Position numbers and translations under genes: made by a program. Below are positions 22,615-33,195 of a stretch of DNA of 64,000 bases, in pieces. Position 1 is the stretch's first letter; every line of letters starts with the position of its first letter. The stretch comes from Coffea arabica (Eukaryota; Streptophyta; Magnoliopsida; Gentianales; Rubiaceae): positions 15,832,466 to 15,896,465 of the forward strand of contig NC_092322.1 of the NCBI RefSeq assembly GCF_036785885.1. Reading direction: 5' to 3'. The notes under the pieces were generated by a model that was not told where the DNA came from, searched no databases, and saw only the letters and a list, made by a program, of their open reading frames with translations.

Positions 22615-23694
22615 GGCTCGACCTTAGAAGCACTTTAATACACTTGATTAGTGTAGAAGCAAAAATGACGAGGTTTCAATTCTATAATAAAACTTTTTAA
22701 CCTCGTTGAAACGAATACTCTCTTTCCATTTTTTGATTTCCTTTTTTTTTTGGTTCCTAATTAATAAAATATGTCAGCTTTAATTGTTTTTTTCCTCTAA
22801 ATTTTTTAAAACTTCCTGCAATATAGTCCCCCACATCTTTGTTTTTGTTTTTTTTTTTTTCGCTTCAACTGAAATAGATGGTGGGAGAGAATTCGGTAAT
22901 TTTGAATATTAAGTTTCCCTTTTGAACATTCACATACATGTTCACTCAAAATTGACGAGTTTAAAACGGATTTGAAATGATTCAACATCTAACATACAAT
23001 TATGGACTTAGTCCGAAATCTTAAAATCGAGCTGAGTTCAAGTTAAACTGTCATGTTTCTCATTATGATTATAATTCAAGTTAGACACGCAAACATTTGA
23101 CTCAATTCAACTTAATTGGACGGTTACCTTTAATTCGACCAAATACCCTTTACTTTTATCAAAAGATTGTACGAATTAAACACGTAAAGAAGGCACTTTT
23201 TTTTTTTTTTTGCTTTTAGTTGTTAACTAAAGGACCGTGAAACTTCAGGTAGATGTGTAAAAGTTCCAACATAAGGGACACGTAAAGTTTTGTCTCCCAA
23301 GCAATCAATTTAAAATGAAATCGTGTGACAAGAAATGTGGCATCATTTCATGGTCTACAATAGCCTTTCGTGGAGCTTCTTTTCATTGTGTTGAACAAAT
23401 TAGCCCAAAAAAAAGGGAAAAATCATTGGATTTTGTCACTCTTAGGCAACTGTTTTAATTTCTCCAACAAATTTAATTTGCCATGCATCTTTAATCAAAC
23501 AAATTGAAACTGAAATCAGCTTTCTCGTCCCACTGCATCATATTGTATCATTTCCACAGTTCCCTAATGCACAAAAGATAAAGATAGTGCCCCAAAAGAA
23601 ACCAGAAAGGAAGATGATGATCTCTCGCTGAGTGACAGCAAATGCAATGAATGCCACCAACTTTTTCTGACGTTACACAAAGCCAAATAATTTA
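22615..23694. other. Intergenic region
   Basis: No supported gene or repeat beyond poly(T) runs near 22,745, 22,850 and 23,200. Open frames here are short and low in complexity. Confidence 0.4.
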
Positions 23695-23707
23695 TTAAGA
23701 CACGTCA

Positions 23708-23943
23708 AAACAGTCGAGTTTTGGCTCAATGGTCACAAAAAAGGGATTAAATCTCTCTTTGCGCTGTAAATTTTGGAGGGGGGGTTCGAACCCTACCTAT
23801 AGTTAAAAAAATTTCAAGGAGGTGCCAGAGCATTACTTTGATCTAGTCGGATTCGTAAACCTGCTAACTTCTTTAGGCTCCTTCTCTCTATAAAATAGAA
23901 TAGTTTAAATTATACAAAGGTTATTGTTACAGAAAAAAAATTT
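23708..23943 (+). mobile_element. tRNA-derived SINE
   Basis: 236 bp flanked by a 13-bp direct repeat, TTAAGACACGTCA at 23695-23707 and TTAAGACACATCA at 23944-23956 (one mismatch). The head contains an A box (TGGCTCAATGG, 23722-23732) and a perfect B box (GGTTCGAACCC, 23783-23793), the internal promoter of RNA polymerase III. The spacing of about 50 bp is as in tRNA. The 3' end has an A-rich tail. SINEs encode no protein and depend on LINE enzymes; long target duplications of this kind are the product of that mechanism. Confidence 0.85.
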
Positions 23944-23956
23944 TTAAGACACATCA

Positions 23957-24795
23957 GGAAGTGTTGAGAGTGATAACTTGCCCTGCTGTTATCCATATGA
24001 AGGTCATGTAGTAAGGATCAAAAATTTTCTATTCCAAAAAACATTATGGAAGTTTAGAGTTTTTTTTTTTTTTTAAAAAAAATTTGTTCTTTATCGACAA
24101 AAAAAAGAGCCAGCCACATTAATTTGTTCTAGATCCCCGGGGTGTCTTTGGAATTTAAAGTGCAATTGCAAAAGTCAATTTGCTAGTGTCAATGTAGGCC
24201 ATCGAAACTTGTCTTTCGGGAAGAAAAATATGCAATTTAAAATTTGAATTCAATTCCATGGAGTGACTTATGTTAATTAGTGGTGGCTTAATCAAGCCTA
24301 CTAATAGGTCCAATTTTCACTTTCAGATAAAACCATCCCCTAAAATCTCAAATCAATGATGGCGAGTTTCGCTTTCCAATTGGTGTTCGTATACGTGCAT
24401 GGACACGCGGTTTATCTGCACGAAAAGTTGGTAAAGACGGGGCTGAGCCGCTATCTGGGAAGGTCGATGGTCTGGATTTGTCCAACTTTTAAAATGCTCA
24501 ATATGTGAAGTAAGGATCACGTAAATCACATCGGTTTTCATCTTTTCATGCAAGGGGGAAAAAATCCTAGCAGCCGCTGAGCTAATCCACACGTACACCT
24601 GTAATCTTTTTTTTTTTTTTTTTTCAATCGTCATCCTTACCCCTACTTCTACTTTATCCTAATCAAATTATGGAGAGACTCAACTGAACCTATGGAGGAC
24701 TGATGGGAACAGAACCACCACCGAAACAGACGGGTACGTGGATTTTTTTAAAAAACCACAATTGTGACAAATTGATGGGAGGCAAGGGTTCCCAG
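23957..24795. other. Intergenic region
   Basis: No supported gene. The minus-strand frame at 24634-24353 has no recognised domain and starts in a poly(A/T) run. Confidence 0.4.
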
Positions 24796-24799
24796 TCTA

Positions 24800-25620
24800 A
24801 GGCTGATGGTTGTACACCTGTAGTCACTCAATCATTTTTAGATTTAAAATAGCCACTCAGCTCACAAATGTGTATATTAATAGTCATTTCGTCCAAATTT
24901 GATGATAACTTTAAAATCTTAAACAACCATTGAACTATATAGATAATATATTTTAACCATTCAACTATTTTTTGTTTCAAGTCAGTCACCCAACTCATCG
25001 AAATAGTATGTTCGCAATCTTTCATTCAAAATTTGTCATTTAGACCTATTATTATTTTTTATTTAGTCTTAGGTTTCTAAAATTAATTCACAAGAACTTC
25101 ACTAAATAATTTAGATATTTTGTCAAAACTTATGACTCATAATCTATTAAACCAGCTGTTACAAATTCTAAATTTTATTTATTTTTTGTACTATATATTG
25201 AAAAATCTAAATATCTAGATGGAAAAAATTTAAAATTTGACTTTTCAAGATAAAGATCTAAAATCAGGTGAAAAACAAATATCTTAAGAGAAAAGTGATG
25301 AAATTGCAACTAGTATGCCACTTTGCTAAGTTAAATTGGTGATTGAAAAGGAAAAATCCTTTAGTGGCCAAAAAGTGCAAGTTGAATGGATCAGTGGTCA
25401 ATAAAATTTGTTCTCCTATCGTTGGATGAAATTGCTTTTGATTTGGCATAGTGAATGAATGCACATGGAACTCATTCTATTGATACTAAGAGCAATATTT
25501 AATAAAATGACCAAAAGTATAGTGATTTAAGAGTTTAGTGATTATATTAAAAAAAAAATACTTGAGCGGCCAAAATTGTACGAGCGAAATAGTTTAGTAC
25601 CTGCTGGGGTTTTTTGCCCT
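24800..25620. mobile_element. Candidate MULE-like element with degenerate long TIRs
   Basis: The left end (gttgtacacctgtagtcactcaatcatt..) resembles the reverse complement of the right end (gtacaattttggccgctcaagtattt..). Shared features are a 'cactcaa'-type word followed by a T-run and 'tcactaaactc'. The arms are roughly 100 bp and diverged. I could not find a 9-bp target duplication. No coding sequence inside. From 25,621 to 26,435 nothing else is supported except an (AT)n run at 26301-26322. Confidence 0.35.
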
Positions 25621-26444
25621 CTCATGCAATATATTGGGCTTGTGAAATAATATTGACTTTATGTGTTATACAAAAATAATTCACAAAAGACAAACTTATT
25701 TTGAAATTTTTCTAAAAATTTTCATACATTATACTGACAATCGTCCCTTCTGTGCTGAAGGCATAATTATAGACCAATTTTCGGTGGAACAAGGAAGTTA
25801 GTACCTTGGCAATAGACCTAAAAAAAAAATTAATTCATCTCTATTTTTGACTGTACAATGATTTAGCCTATATGATATGCCTAGCGATTGTAGAAGGAAG
25901 TAATAAAAAGGAAATGGCTTCTAACTATTAATTCTTCAATTATTTCTTATCATAAAAGCACATTATCTATCAGTATTTTGTTGATGACAATGATAAATAA
26001 TTCAAAGAATAGTATTATGAAGGCAATTTATTGATATTTCACAAAAGAAAAGTTGTTAATTAACTTTTTATATACTATAAGGGCCCCAATGTCTTATTAG
26101 TGTTTAGGATGTGTACCTAGGATTGGAGGGTATGGATTTAACCCCTTCATTTTTTGAATTATTTAATTCCATTGATTTCTTCCTGGCAAGAATTTTCCTC
26201 TTCTATGTTCTCTTATTTAGTAGTCATCAATCAACAAAGAATATAATCTTATTGGTAGGTAAATTTCAGATTCTAGCATACCTAATATGCCCTATAGTAC
26301 ATATATATATATATATATATATGCAATTCCTTTTTTTTATTATTATTATTAGGACATATGCATCATTGGTTGGAAGGAGTAAAGGTATAGGAAACAAAGT
26401 CACGGATACTACTATTTTATATTTATTCCAAACAATTTCCAAAA

Positions 26445-26659
26445 GGAAATTTCGCCAATTTGGTCCCTAAACATTTTCACTCAAATCAATTTCGTCCTTC
26501 ATTAAAAATTTTAACCAATTTAGTCCCTGAACTAGTTTTTTACTTTCAGTGTAGGACTTTTTACTACATTTTACTCAATTCGCGTGGACCAAAGGGGTAT
26601 AATTGTCACACTGGCTTAATCTCCTGCAATTATCCACCGAAACGGATTAGACATCATTA
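26445..26659 (+). repeat. MULE left terminal inverted repeat
   Basis: Starts GGAAATTTCGCC. Pairs base for base with 30308-30094 apart from about a dozen changes. It likely contains the promoter of the plus-strand gene, whose ATG is 38 bp inside the TIR. Confidence 0.92.
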
Positions 26660-26696
26660 TCCCACCCATGTGATTATCGTCGGAAATAGAACTCAA

Positions 26697-27952
26697 ATGG
26701 GGAAAATTGGGAGAACAACTAGGGCGAGCGGTGACCAGAGGCTGGAGGCCAGAATCGAAATGTCTACGCCACGAGCTCAGGCAATGGACGATGGCGATTC
26801 TGTAAAGGATGGCAACGATCAAGTGGAGTCATCGGGCTTAGGTGAACAGACGATGGAGGGCAGAATCGAAATGTCTACGCCACGAGCTCAGGCAATGGAC
26901 GATGGCGATTCTGTCAAGGATTGCAACGATCAAGTGGAGTCATCAACAAGATCAGGTAAGTCGGCTAGCTTCAAACCTAACCTTTATCAACCGTATGCAT
27001 GAGGTGCTTGAGTTGAGTGCCACTACCCACTAGTATGTTGGAATGGTGATATAATGTATAATGAAAGGACTCGAGGGAGGGGGGTTTAATTTGCAGTATT
27101 GTACTTCAGTGGCGAGGCATGAACAGGTTAGGGGATGTTAAACTTTTTTGTTAAAGTGCTTATAGATTCCACATGGGTAAGATAAAGCATTTAGTTTGGG
27201 TATGGTATTTTCAAAATTTTACTTTGTTTTCTTGAGATTTGTGATGTTGAAATGTTGGTAATTTTGAAATTGAATATGTATGCTTTTGATTTAGGTGGTG
27301 AAATTTGGTCTCGATTAAAGTAAATTTGTTTGTTTGTGAACTGTGATGTGGTCCCTGTGCCTTTAAAGTATACTATGCATTGCTTTCATGTTGATGAAAA
27401 GTCAGACATAACTGGGGCCAAAGTTCTGCATCTGAGAAATAATAAAAGATTTCTATTTTTTTTAATAAAAAAACAGGTCAAGATGTGGACTATTTTACTT
27501 TGAAAGTACATTATGGTGGCGTCTATGTTAAAGAGCCAAAACAAGCATACGTAGGGGGTAGCGTGGAAACATTTGAAGGAGTTATTCCAGAGAGAGTTAG
27601 TAAGTCAATTCTGCGTGACTTTTGCACTTTTGTGGGCTGTCGAGAGGATTCAAAGATGATATATGGAATCCCCTGTGAAAAATATGTCCTAAAGCTTCGG
27701 CAAATAGATAGTGAGGATGATGCAATAGACGTGGCTTGCATTGGTAAAAAATATGGAGAAATTGATGTGTATGGTGTCTATGAATTTCATATACGAGATG
27801 TTAATAGCAACACTGATTTAGGTGCAGCAACTGTTGAGGAAATTCAAGTAAAAGATGATAATTTATATATGGGGCTCACCTTTGATATAATTTATATGTT
27901 AAGCAAAATTGGAAATTCATTGTCTACTTTATTCCCTAATGCATGTATGTGA
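26697..27952 (+). CDS. PB1-like domain protein of the MULE (two exons)
   Basis: Exon 1 is 26697-26955 and exon 2 is 27477-27952, with a 521-bp intron (donor G|GTAAGT, acceptor AACAG|GT, phase 1). The predicted protein is about 244 residues. Residues 1-86 are hydrophilic and contain a 37-residue tandem duplication (EMSTPRAQAMDDGDSV twice). From residue about 90 the sequence DYFTLKVHYGGVYV..AYVGGSVETFEG..YGIPCEKYVLKLRQI.SEDDAIDV fits the PB1-like domain found at the N terminus of many plant MULE transposases and in related stand-alone proteins. The C terminus is less typical; an alternative last exon may start at the AG before 27961 and end with an acidic stretch (VLDEDDDEADIAILEG). Function unknown; a protein-interaction or transposase-accessory role is inference. 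Confidence 0.7.
26740..26950 (+). repeat. 111-bp in-frame tandem duplication in exon 1
   Basis: The block from agaatcgaaatgtctacg (26751) through gatcaagtggagtcatc recurs at 26862, a 111-bp shift (37 codons). Only about three substitutions separate the copies, so the duplication is recent compared with the TIR divergence, and it keeps the frame. Confidence 0.85.
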
Positions 27953-29320
27953 TTTATGCAGGCACATAGGGTGTTAGATGAAGATGATGATGAAGCTGAC
28001 ATAGCAATACTGGAGGGATGATTAATAGATGTGAACCCCCCCTGACTGCTTAATTTTTTGTTGCACATGTTTAGGGCATGAAGTCTCCCTAATATAGATT
28101 TTACAATTGTAATTATAGCGTACTGATCTTGTGGGGGAAAGAGCCTAGAAAATATTCATGTGATTGTTTTGTTTTGTAAAAGTCTGCCGATGTTACCTTG
28201 CCATGTATCTCATAGCCTAGACATGAGCTTCTGCATTGATCTCTTTTGGACAATTGGCATTCACTGGTTATATGAAATTCCTAATATCTTTTGTTGGTTG
28301 CATATTCATCAGGTGTTACATGGGTTGGTTGTGTTTAGAGAGTATCAAATTTTAAGGCGAAATCTTGCCGAATTTTTCAAGACACCATTTGATGTAAAAT
28401 TTCTTGGAGTAATGATAATTTTGATGCATTTTGCTCAAGTAATTAATTGAAGGGATAACCTAGAAATTCTTGTTTGGCTGACACGCTTGTGTCTTCCTCT
28501 GCTTTCAGTGTACAAGGAGAATTGAAGATCCTAAGAGGTCACTGCAAAAAAATTTTTGAGAATCGGAGCAAAATAGTAGTTTTTATTAATTTTGCAAGTT
28601 TTATTAATCAGGTTGTAAAGCTTATACATGGAGCAGTCAGCTCAGTTACATCAATAGCTCACTAAGCATATCTATATATTCCGTACTATGAATAATGAAA
28701 ACATAATCAGCAAATCCAGCTAAGCTCAATGCCCTAAAAACAGAGCACATAGCTTGGACTCTGCTCCATACAAACCCAAAAACAGCATATTCAAAAAGTA
28801 GGTGTTCCTAGATTCCTTGTAGCATTACAAAGCACAAACTCGGCTAGCCAACTAAAGCGCCTCCACTTCCAATGTGAGATGTTCTGCAGGAACTAGCTAG
28901 CCATTTAGTTTGATCAGCCTTATCTAGAATGGGAACAAATAGATTTGGAGTGAGGTTCTGCAATTCCCTCACTAGCCTACATCAGATAAGGACACTTGAG
29001 AAAGCGAATAAAACTGCGGATCAACTACAGGTTCCAACAAAATTTGCTAATTCTGCGTTTCATCAACAGAAGACAGCTTCCAACAAAACAAATTACGATG
29101 GGCTAAATCTAATTTTTAATCTCATTTAGGAAGGCCTATCAACATGTCCATATACAAAATTTGCCCATCCATTGCATATATTACTTAGAAAAATGCTTCA
29201 TCAAATGCTTACACAGCCTTACAACCAAATCATAGTCAGACAAAATTAAGGCCAACCATATCCACCTTACAACTTCGTGAACAAAAGGCTAACAGCAACT
29301 ACATACGTTTCCCTAATTCA
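27953..29320. other. Untranslated centre of the MULE between its two genes
   Basis: No transposase domain and no supported ORF (plus frames at 28160-28450 and 28929-29129 are short and unlike known proteins). It presumably holds the facing 3' UTRs of the two genes. An acidic GATGATGATGAAGC stretch at 27981 could be a short final exon of the plus-strand gene. Confidence 0.45.
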
Positions 29321-29321
29321 T

Positions 29322-30010
29322 CTAAACTAACATTTGGAGCCCCCAGTCTTTTTTAGCATGTCCTCTTTTCTCGCTGCCAACAAGCACGGCAATTAACAAG
29401 CAACCACAACAAACAGCAACAAAAACTAGCAACTTGCTCTTATCTCTTAACTTTCGAATTTCAGCCTTCATCATCTTCTTCTCTTCTTTCAACCTTGCAA
29501 GTTCAATCTTCATGAACTGGTTCTCTTGTTCAGCTTTCCTTAGTTCCTTCAAAAGTTGTGCCATTGTATTTTTTGTCATCTCCGGCATTGGTGGATCATA
29601 CCACAAAAAGTACTTGCAAGCTTTCGGTGACTATAATCAATATCAATACCCCAATTAGATTACCTATTATTGCAAGTTAATCTAAAGCACAAATTACTAC
29701 AAAATACCCATATCCGATTATACTGCCAAATTTAAAAAATTAATTCCCCAGAAATATATTAACAAAATAGAAAAAATACCCCATAATTCTTGCAGCCGTG
29801 GAATCTTCTTCCTGGATTTGACAATGTCCACGAAGGAGCTATTCGACATGGTTCATTACAATCACAAAACACGCTCTCAGATCCATTGTACTGACCTACC
29901 TTCTCTCTCTTCACCCCTGATAAATTTTCACTTTCCTCATCCTTATGATTTGACTGTTGGAAGCTGCACGAACTTGATGCTCCATTGAAATACTTTTTCC
30001 CTTCATGCAT
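29322..30010 (-). CDS. GRF-type zinc finger, coiled coil and membrane-anchor protein of the MULE
   Basis: Exon 1 is 30010-29780 (ATG at 30010, donor after GGG at 29780) and exon 2 is 29630-29322 (acceptor TATAG). The intron is 149 bp and phase 0; the protein is 179 residues. Residues 49-90 form a GRF zinc finger: FCDCNEPC..SWTLSNPGRRFHGCKNYG, then SPKACKYFLWYDPPM across the junction, with likely zinc ligands C49, C51, C73 and C82. Residues about 98-143 are a Lys/Glu-rich coiled coil (KELRKAEQENQFMKIE). Residues 144-162 are a hydrophobic segment (LLVFVAVCCGCLLIAVLVG), followed by a basic tail. This GRF-coiled coil-TM layout is a widespread but uncharacterised plant protein type. GRF fingers elsewhere bind nucleic acid. 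The preserved splice frame argues for selection or recent origin. Confidence 0.78.
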
Positions 30011-30093
30011 TTTACATGTGCTCCTTTGCAGATACAATTGGGCAACTAAAAATGAGCCCTACTCTCTTCAAACCAGATGCTCGCCCCTTTTTG

Positions 30094-30308
30094 TAATGAT
30101 GTCTAATTCGTTTTGGTGGATAATTGCAGGAGATTAAGCCAGTGTGACAATTATACCTCTTTGGTCCACGCGAATTGAGTAAAATGTAGTAAAAAGTCCT
30201 ACATTGAAAGTAAAAAACTAGTTCAGGGACTAAATGGGTTAAAATTTTTAATGAATGACGAAATTGATTTAAGTGAAAATGTTTAGGGACCAAATTGGCG
30301 AAATTCCC
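30094..30308 (-). repeat. MULE right terminal inverted repeat
   Basis: Ends GGCGAAATTCCC, the inverse of the left end except one base near the tip. The start codon of the minus-strand gene lies 84 bp inside this arm. It is followed by the target duplication TTTCCAAAA at 30309-30317. Confidence 0.92.
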
Positions 30309-30317
30309 TTTCCAAAA

Positions 30318-30890
30318 AGAAGTCAAATGAAATCCTTCTTTAAAATTTCTAAAGAACAAAAAGGAGGTAAGAAAAAAGGATGGCAAGAAAGCAAAGCAAA
30401 ATCAAAGTTCAAACTTTCTTAAAATAAAAGAGAAAAATAAAAAATACCCCAAATATCCAATGCCTAAAATGCATTACTTGGGCCGAGTTAAGTTAAGACA
30501 AACTACCTCCTTGTAAGCCATGCTATTGGACAAATGCTCAACAACAAATGCGCCCTATTCAATCGTTTCGGGCCATTTGAGGCTCGCTCTGTGCTAGGGC
30601 TCGCCCCCACGCTTGGTTCAGAAAATGCCTTTGAAAACACTAATTACGATTATTAGCTCCAACCGTAGTTTGTTTGTGGAGGTCCAAGGCTGAACTTTCT
30701 TGGTAACTTTTGCTGTCGGTGGATGTTTGGAGTTATGAGCGGATACGAGGCCTGATGCTATCAGTAACAATTGTTTGGAATAATGTAACATTTTTTTAAT
30801 AAGGTATAAATTCACGTGAATTACTTATAAAATTTAATAAAAGAGACGCAATTATTACATGTGAAACTTACATGAAGTGTCACAATTATT
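30318..30890. other. Intergenic region
   Basis: No supported gene; the minus-strand frame 30815-30618 is not recognised. Confidence 0.4.
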
Positions 30891-30898
30891 ACTTTCAA

Positions 30899-32421
30899 GG
30901 TTTGTAAAATCGGGATCCTACGTAGGATCGATTTTAGTTTTACAGAATCAGATCGTAGGATCGAATCGGATAGTAGAATCGTAAGATCCCACCAAAAGCT
31001 CCTAAATTTACTAAATTAATGAATTTGAAATTCATATACCATTTTGTACATCCTAAAAGATTTCAAATAAATAGATAACTCATAATTATTTTTTACCATG
31101 TTGTCCATTTCCTGTTTTGAGTTTTAACAATCAGACAAGGAACCTTTACTTGATCCACTAATGTTTTCTTTACAACCTTTCAGCCGAAAAGTTGTGTTTT
31201 TGTACTGGCCGCCAGTAGTAGAATGTAGAATAGATGATCATAGCAAAACTAGCTACTATAGAGATAGACGAGGATCCATATGGCTTGCAATAATAAACTA
31301 ACATTGTAAAAAGGGCAACAAATGAAGCCTAATATATAGTTGAGTATCATTGACCACTATACATCACTTGTATGCATCTCAAGTCAAGTTTGAAACAACC
31401 AAACAATTCCAGTTCATATTGGCTTGCCAGCCATTTAATTTTCAGACTTACATTTTATTAATTCTCTGTAATTTAATTCTAATGTGCTAAAATTAAGGAA
31501 GCAACCAATCAACACAATAGGGGGCCTGAAATACGTGGCATGGGGGCCTCATAATCATTCATTCATGGGTTCAAAAGAAAAGATGAAAGAAAACTGCCGA
31601 CGATCATCAATTTGCAGGCATGTGGTGTGGAGTAACAACTATGGAGGATTTGAGTAGAGAAATGCTTAGCCAAGCAAAAGGAATACTATAAGGCGGTGAA
31701 TAATCTTGGTCTTGGTCTTGGTCTTGGTCTTGGGGGTCCATCTAAAACAAAAAATAATTTGCAATGCGTGAAAGTGACTTAAGATCTAAATTCTAGAGTA
31801 ATTCAGTTGGCTGGAATCCGGGGGCAACAGAGGAGATTTCGTCTTGAAGGTGCCAAAATCCGGCGGCAGTAGAGGAGATTTCGTCTTGAAGCCTTACGAA
31901 ATCTAGCTTGAAGCCTTGAAGCTGTAACTTGTTGGTACTTGGTAAAAGCCGCAGCGATTTCGTCTTGTTGGTAGGCATAGGAGTTGCAGCAGTTTGATGG
32001 ATAAATTCTAGGGTTTTGGGCAGCGGTGGAGAAGAAAAGAAAAGAAAAGTGCAGGCTGAACCGCTAAAGAATGAAGAAAAGAGTAAAAGAAACGACAAAG
32101 GAAAGGAGTCAAAGGCTGACCGACTAAGGAAAGGAAAAGATGAGAAGAATCGGTGCTTTTTTTGACTTTTTGAGCAAAAATTGTTAAAACATTGCAATTA
32201 AAGGCTGCAATTCTTTGATAAATTACAAGCTTACCCCAAATGTTTTCATTTACTTGCAAAATGAAGTCTCGAATTTCACATATTAGCAAAATTTTGTAGG
32301 ATCGATGTAGGATCGTACGATTCTATACAATCCTACCGATCCTACAAGCGATTAATGCAATTTGTGAACTTGAATGCGATTCGGATCGATTTTGGTTATC
32401 CGGATCGCGATTTTGACAACC
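30899..32421. mobile_element. Candidate hAT-like element with GATCCTA subterminal repeats
   Basis: The left end GGTTTGTAAAATCGGGATCC and the reverse complement of the right end GGTTGTCAAAATCGCGATCC are 17 of 20 identical. Both ends are followed by clusters of GATCCTA/TAGGATC words, as in the subterminal regions of hAT elements. The flanking 8-mers do not match, so a target duplication is not shown. Inside, a hexamer repeat (CTTGGT) lies at 31705-31728. Minus-strand frames at 32289-32008 and 32197-31793 are unrecognised and unlike a transposase. Confidence 0.45.
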
Positions 32422-32943
32422 AAAGGATGTACACAAAATTTATATAAAATTACAAATTGTTCAAAAAATATTACACTATTCAAGGACGACTGATCTAAGC
32501 CCTGCGTCGGTTGAGCATTCTAACTTCCCAAGTGATCCAGCTGCCCCAATCTAGCCTCCCCCTTCCTATGTTCCTATTGCATTTTTTTTCCTTTTCTGGG
32601 CTATTCCATGTCTTGTTGATCATGGTTTCACTCCATCGTCTTTGATTTTTTCCATGCCTAGTCTTTCTCATGCAATTTTCCATCCAATTAATGAATTCCG
32701 GTAAAAGGAAAAACTTTGCAGCGCAAGGAAAATTATGAAACGTCAAAATGGTGGTGAATCATTCATTAGTCGCTAAAAAGGAAATTCGCAATTTTTTGTC
32801 CACAATTGTGGCCTTAGATCAATGTTTTCAGAATCGGACTGGACCGGCCGGTTCAACCGGTTGGACAGCAAACTGAACAGGCCACGGTCCGGTCTAGAGC
32901 TAAAGTCGGAGAGTAATGAAAAACCGCTAGAAACAGGATGACG

Positions 32944-33137
32944 CGGACGAACCGTGAAAAGCCGCACGGACTGTGAATCGACAGTTTTTGAAACTTTTCA
33001 AAAATAATTTCCAATTTGGAGCCACCAACAATCGAACACCCGGACAAACCGTGAAAAAACGCACGGACCATGAACCGGCAGTTTTTGAAACTTTTCAAAA
33101 TTAATTTCCAATTTGCAGCCACCAAGAATCGAACACT
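32944..33137. repeat. 97-bp tandem duplication inside the hAT element
   Basis: The phrase accgtgaaaa occurs at 32951 and 33048; the shared text includes cagtttttgaaacttttcaaa, taatttccaatttg and agccaccaa.aatcgaacac. The two copies differ at roughly ten positions. Confidence 0.8.
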
Positions 33138-33195
33138 AGACCTTGCGTTTGTCACAAGGAGCCCTTTACCATTGAACCATAGCCAGCGGACAATT
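33098..33195 (-). other. tRNA-like Pol III motif inside the hAT element
   Basis: The minus strand reads GGCTATGGTTCAATGGTAAAGG, an A-box/D-arm-like stretch, then about 30 bases, then GGTCTAGTGTTCGATTCTTG, a B-box/T-arm-like stretch. An acceptor stem cannot be closed, so this is not a working tRNA. It may be a tRNA relic or a SINE head captured by the element. Confidence 0.45.

Larger units (their letters stand above)
26445..30308. mobile_element. Non-autonomous MULE carrying two genes
   Basis: A 3,864-bp element with 215-bp terminal inverted repeats (26445-26659 and 30094-30308) and a perfect 9-bp target duplication TTTCCAAAA (26436-26444 and 30309-30317). Long TIRs with a 9-bp duplication are the signature of Mutator-like elements. 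The arms are about 94-95% identical by eye. No MURA-type transposase or SWIM zinc finger is present on either strand, so movement would need a transposase in trans. Instead it holds a plus-strand gene with a PB1-like domain and a minus-strand gene with a GRF zinc finger, both spliced and open. The two face each other, with their 3' ends about 1.4 kb apart. Confidence 0.9.

Noticed and set aside
31793..32289. Minus-strand frames inside the 30.9-32.4 kb element
   Set aside because: Unlike hAT transposase (no dimerisation motif) and rich in Phe/Ser; probably chance.
33098..33195. A genuine tRNA gene
   Set aside because: A- and B-box-like words are present but no acceptor stem or anticodon arm can be paired.
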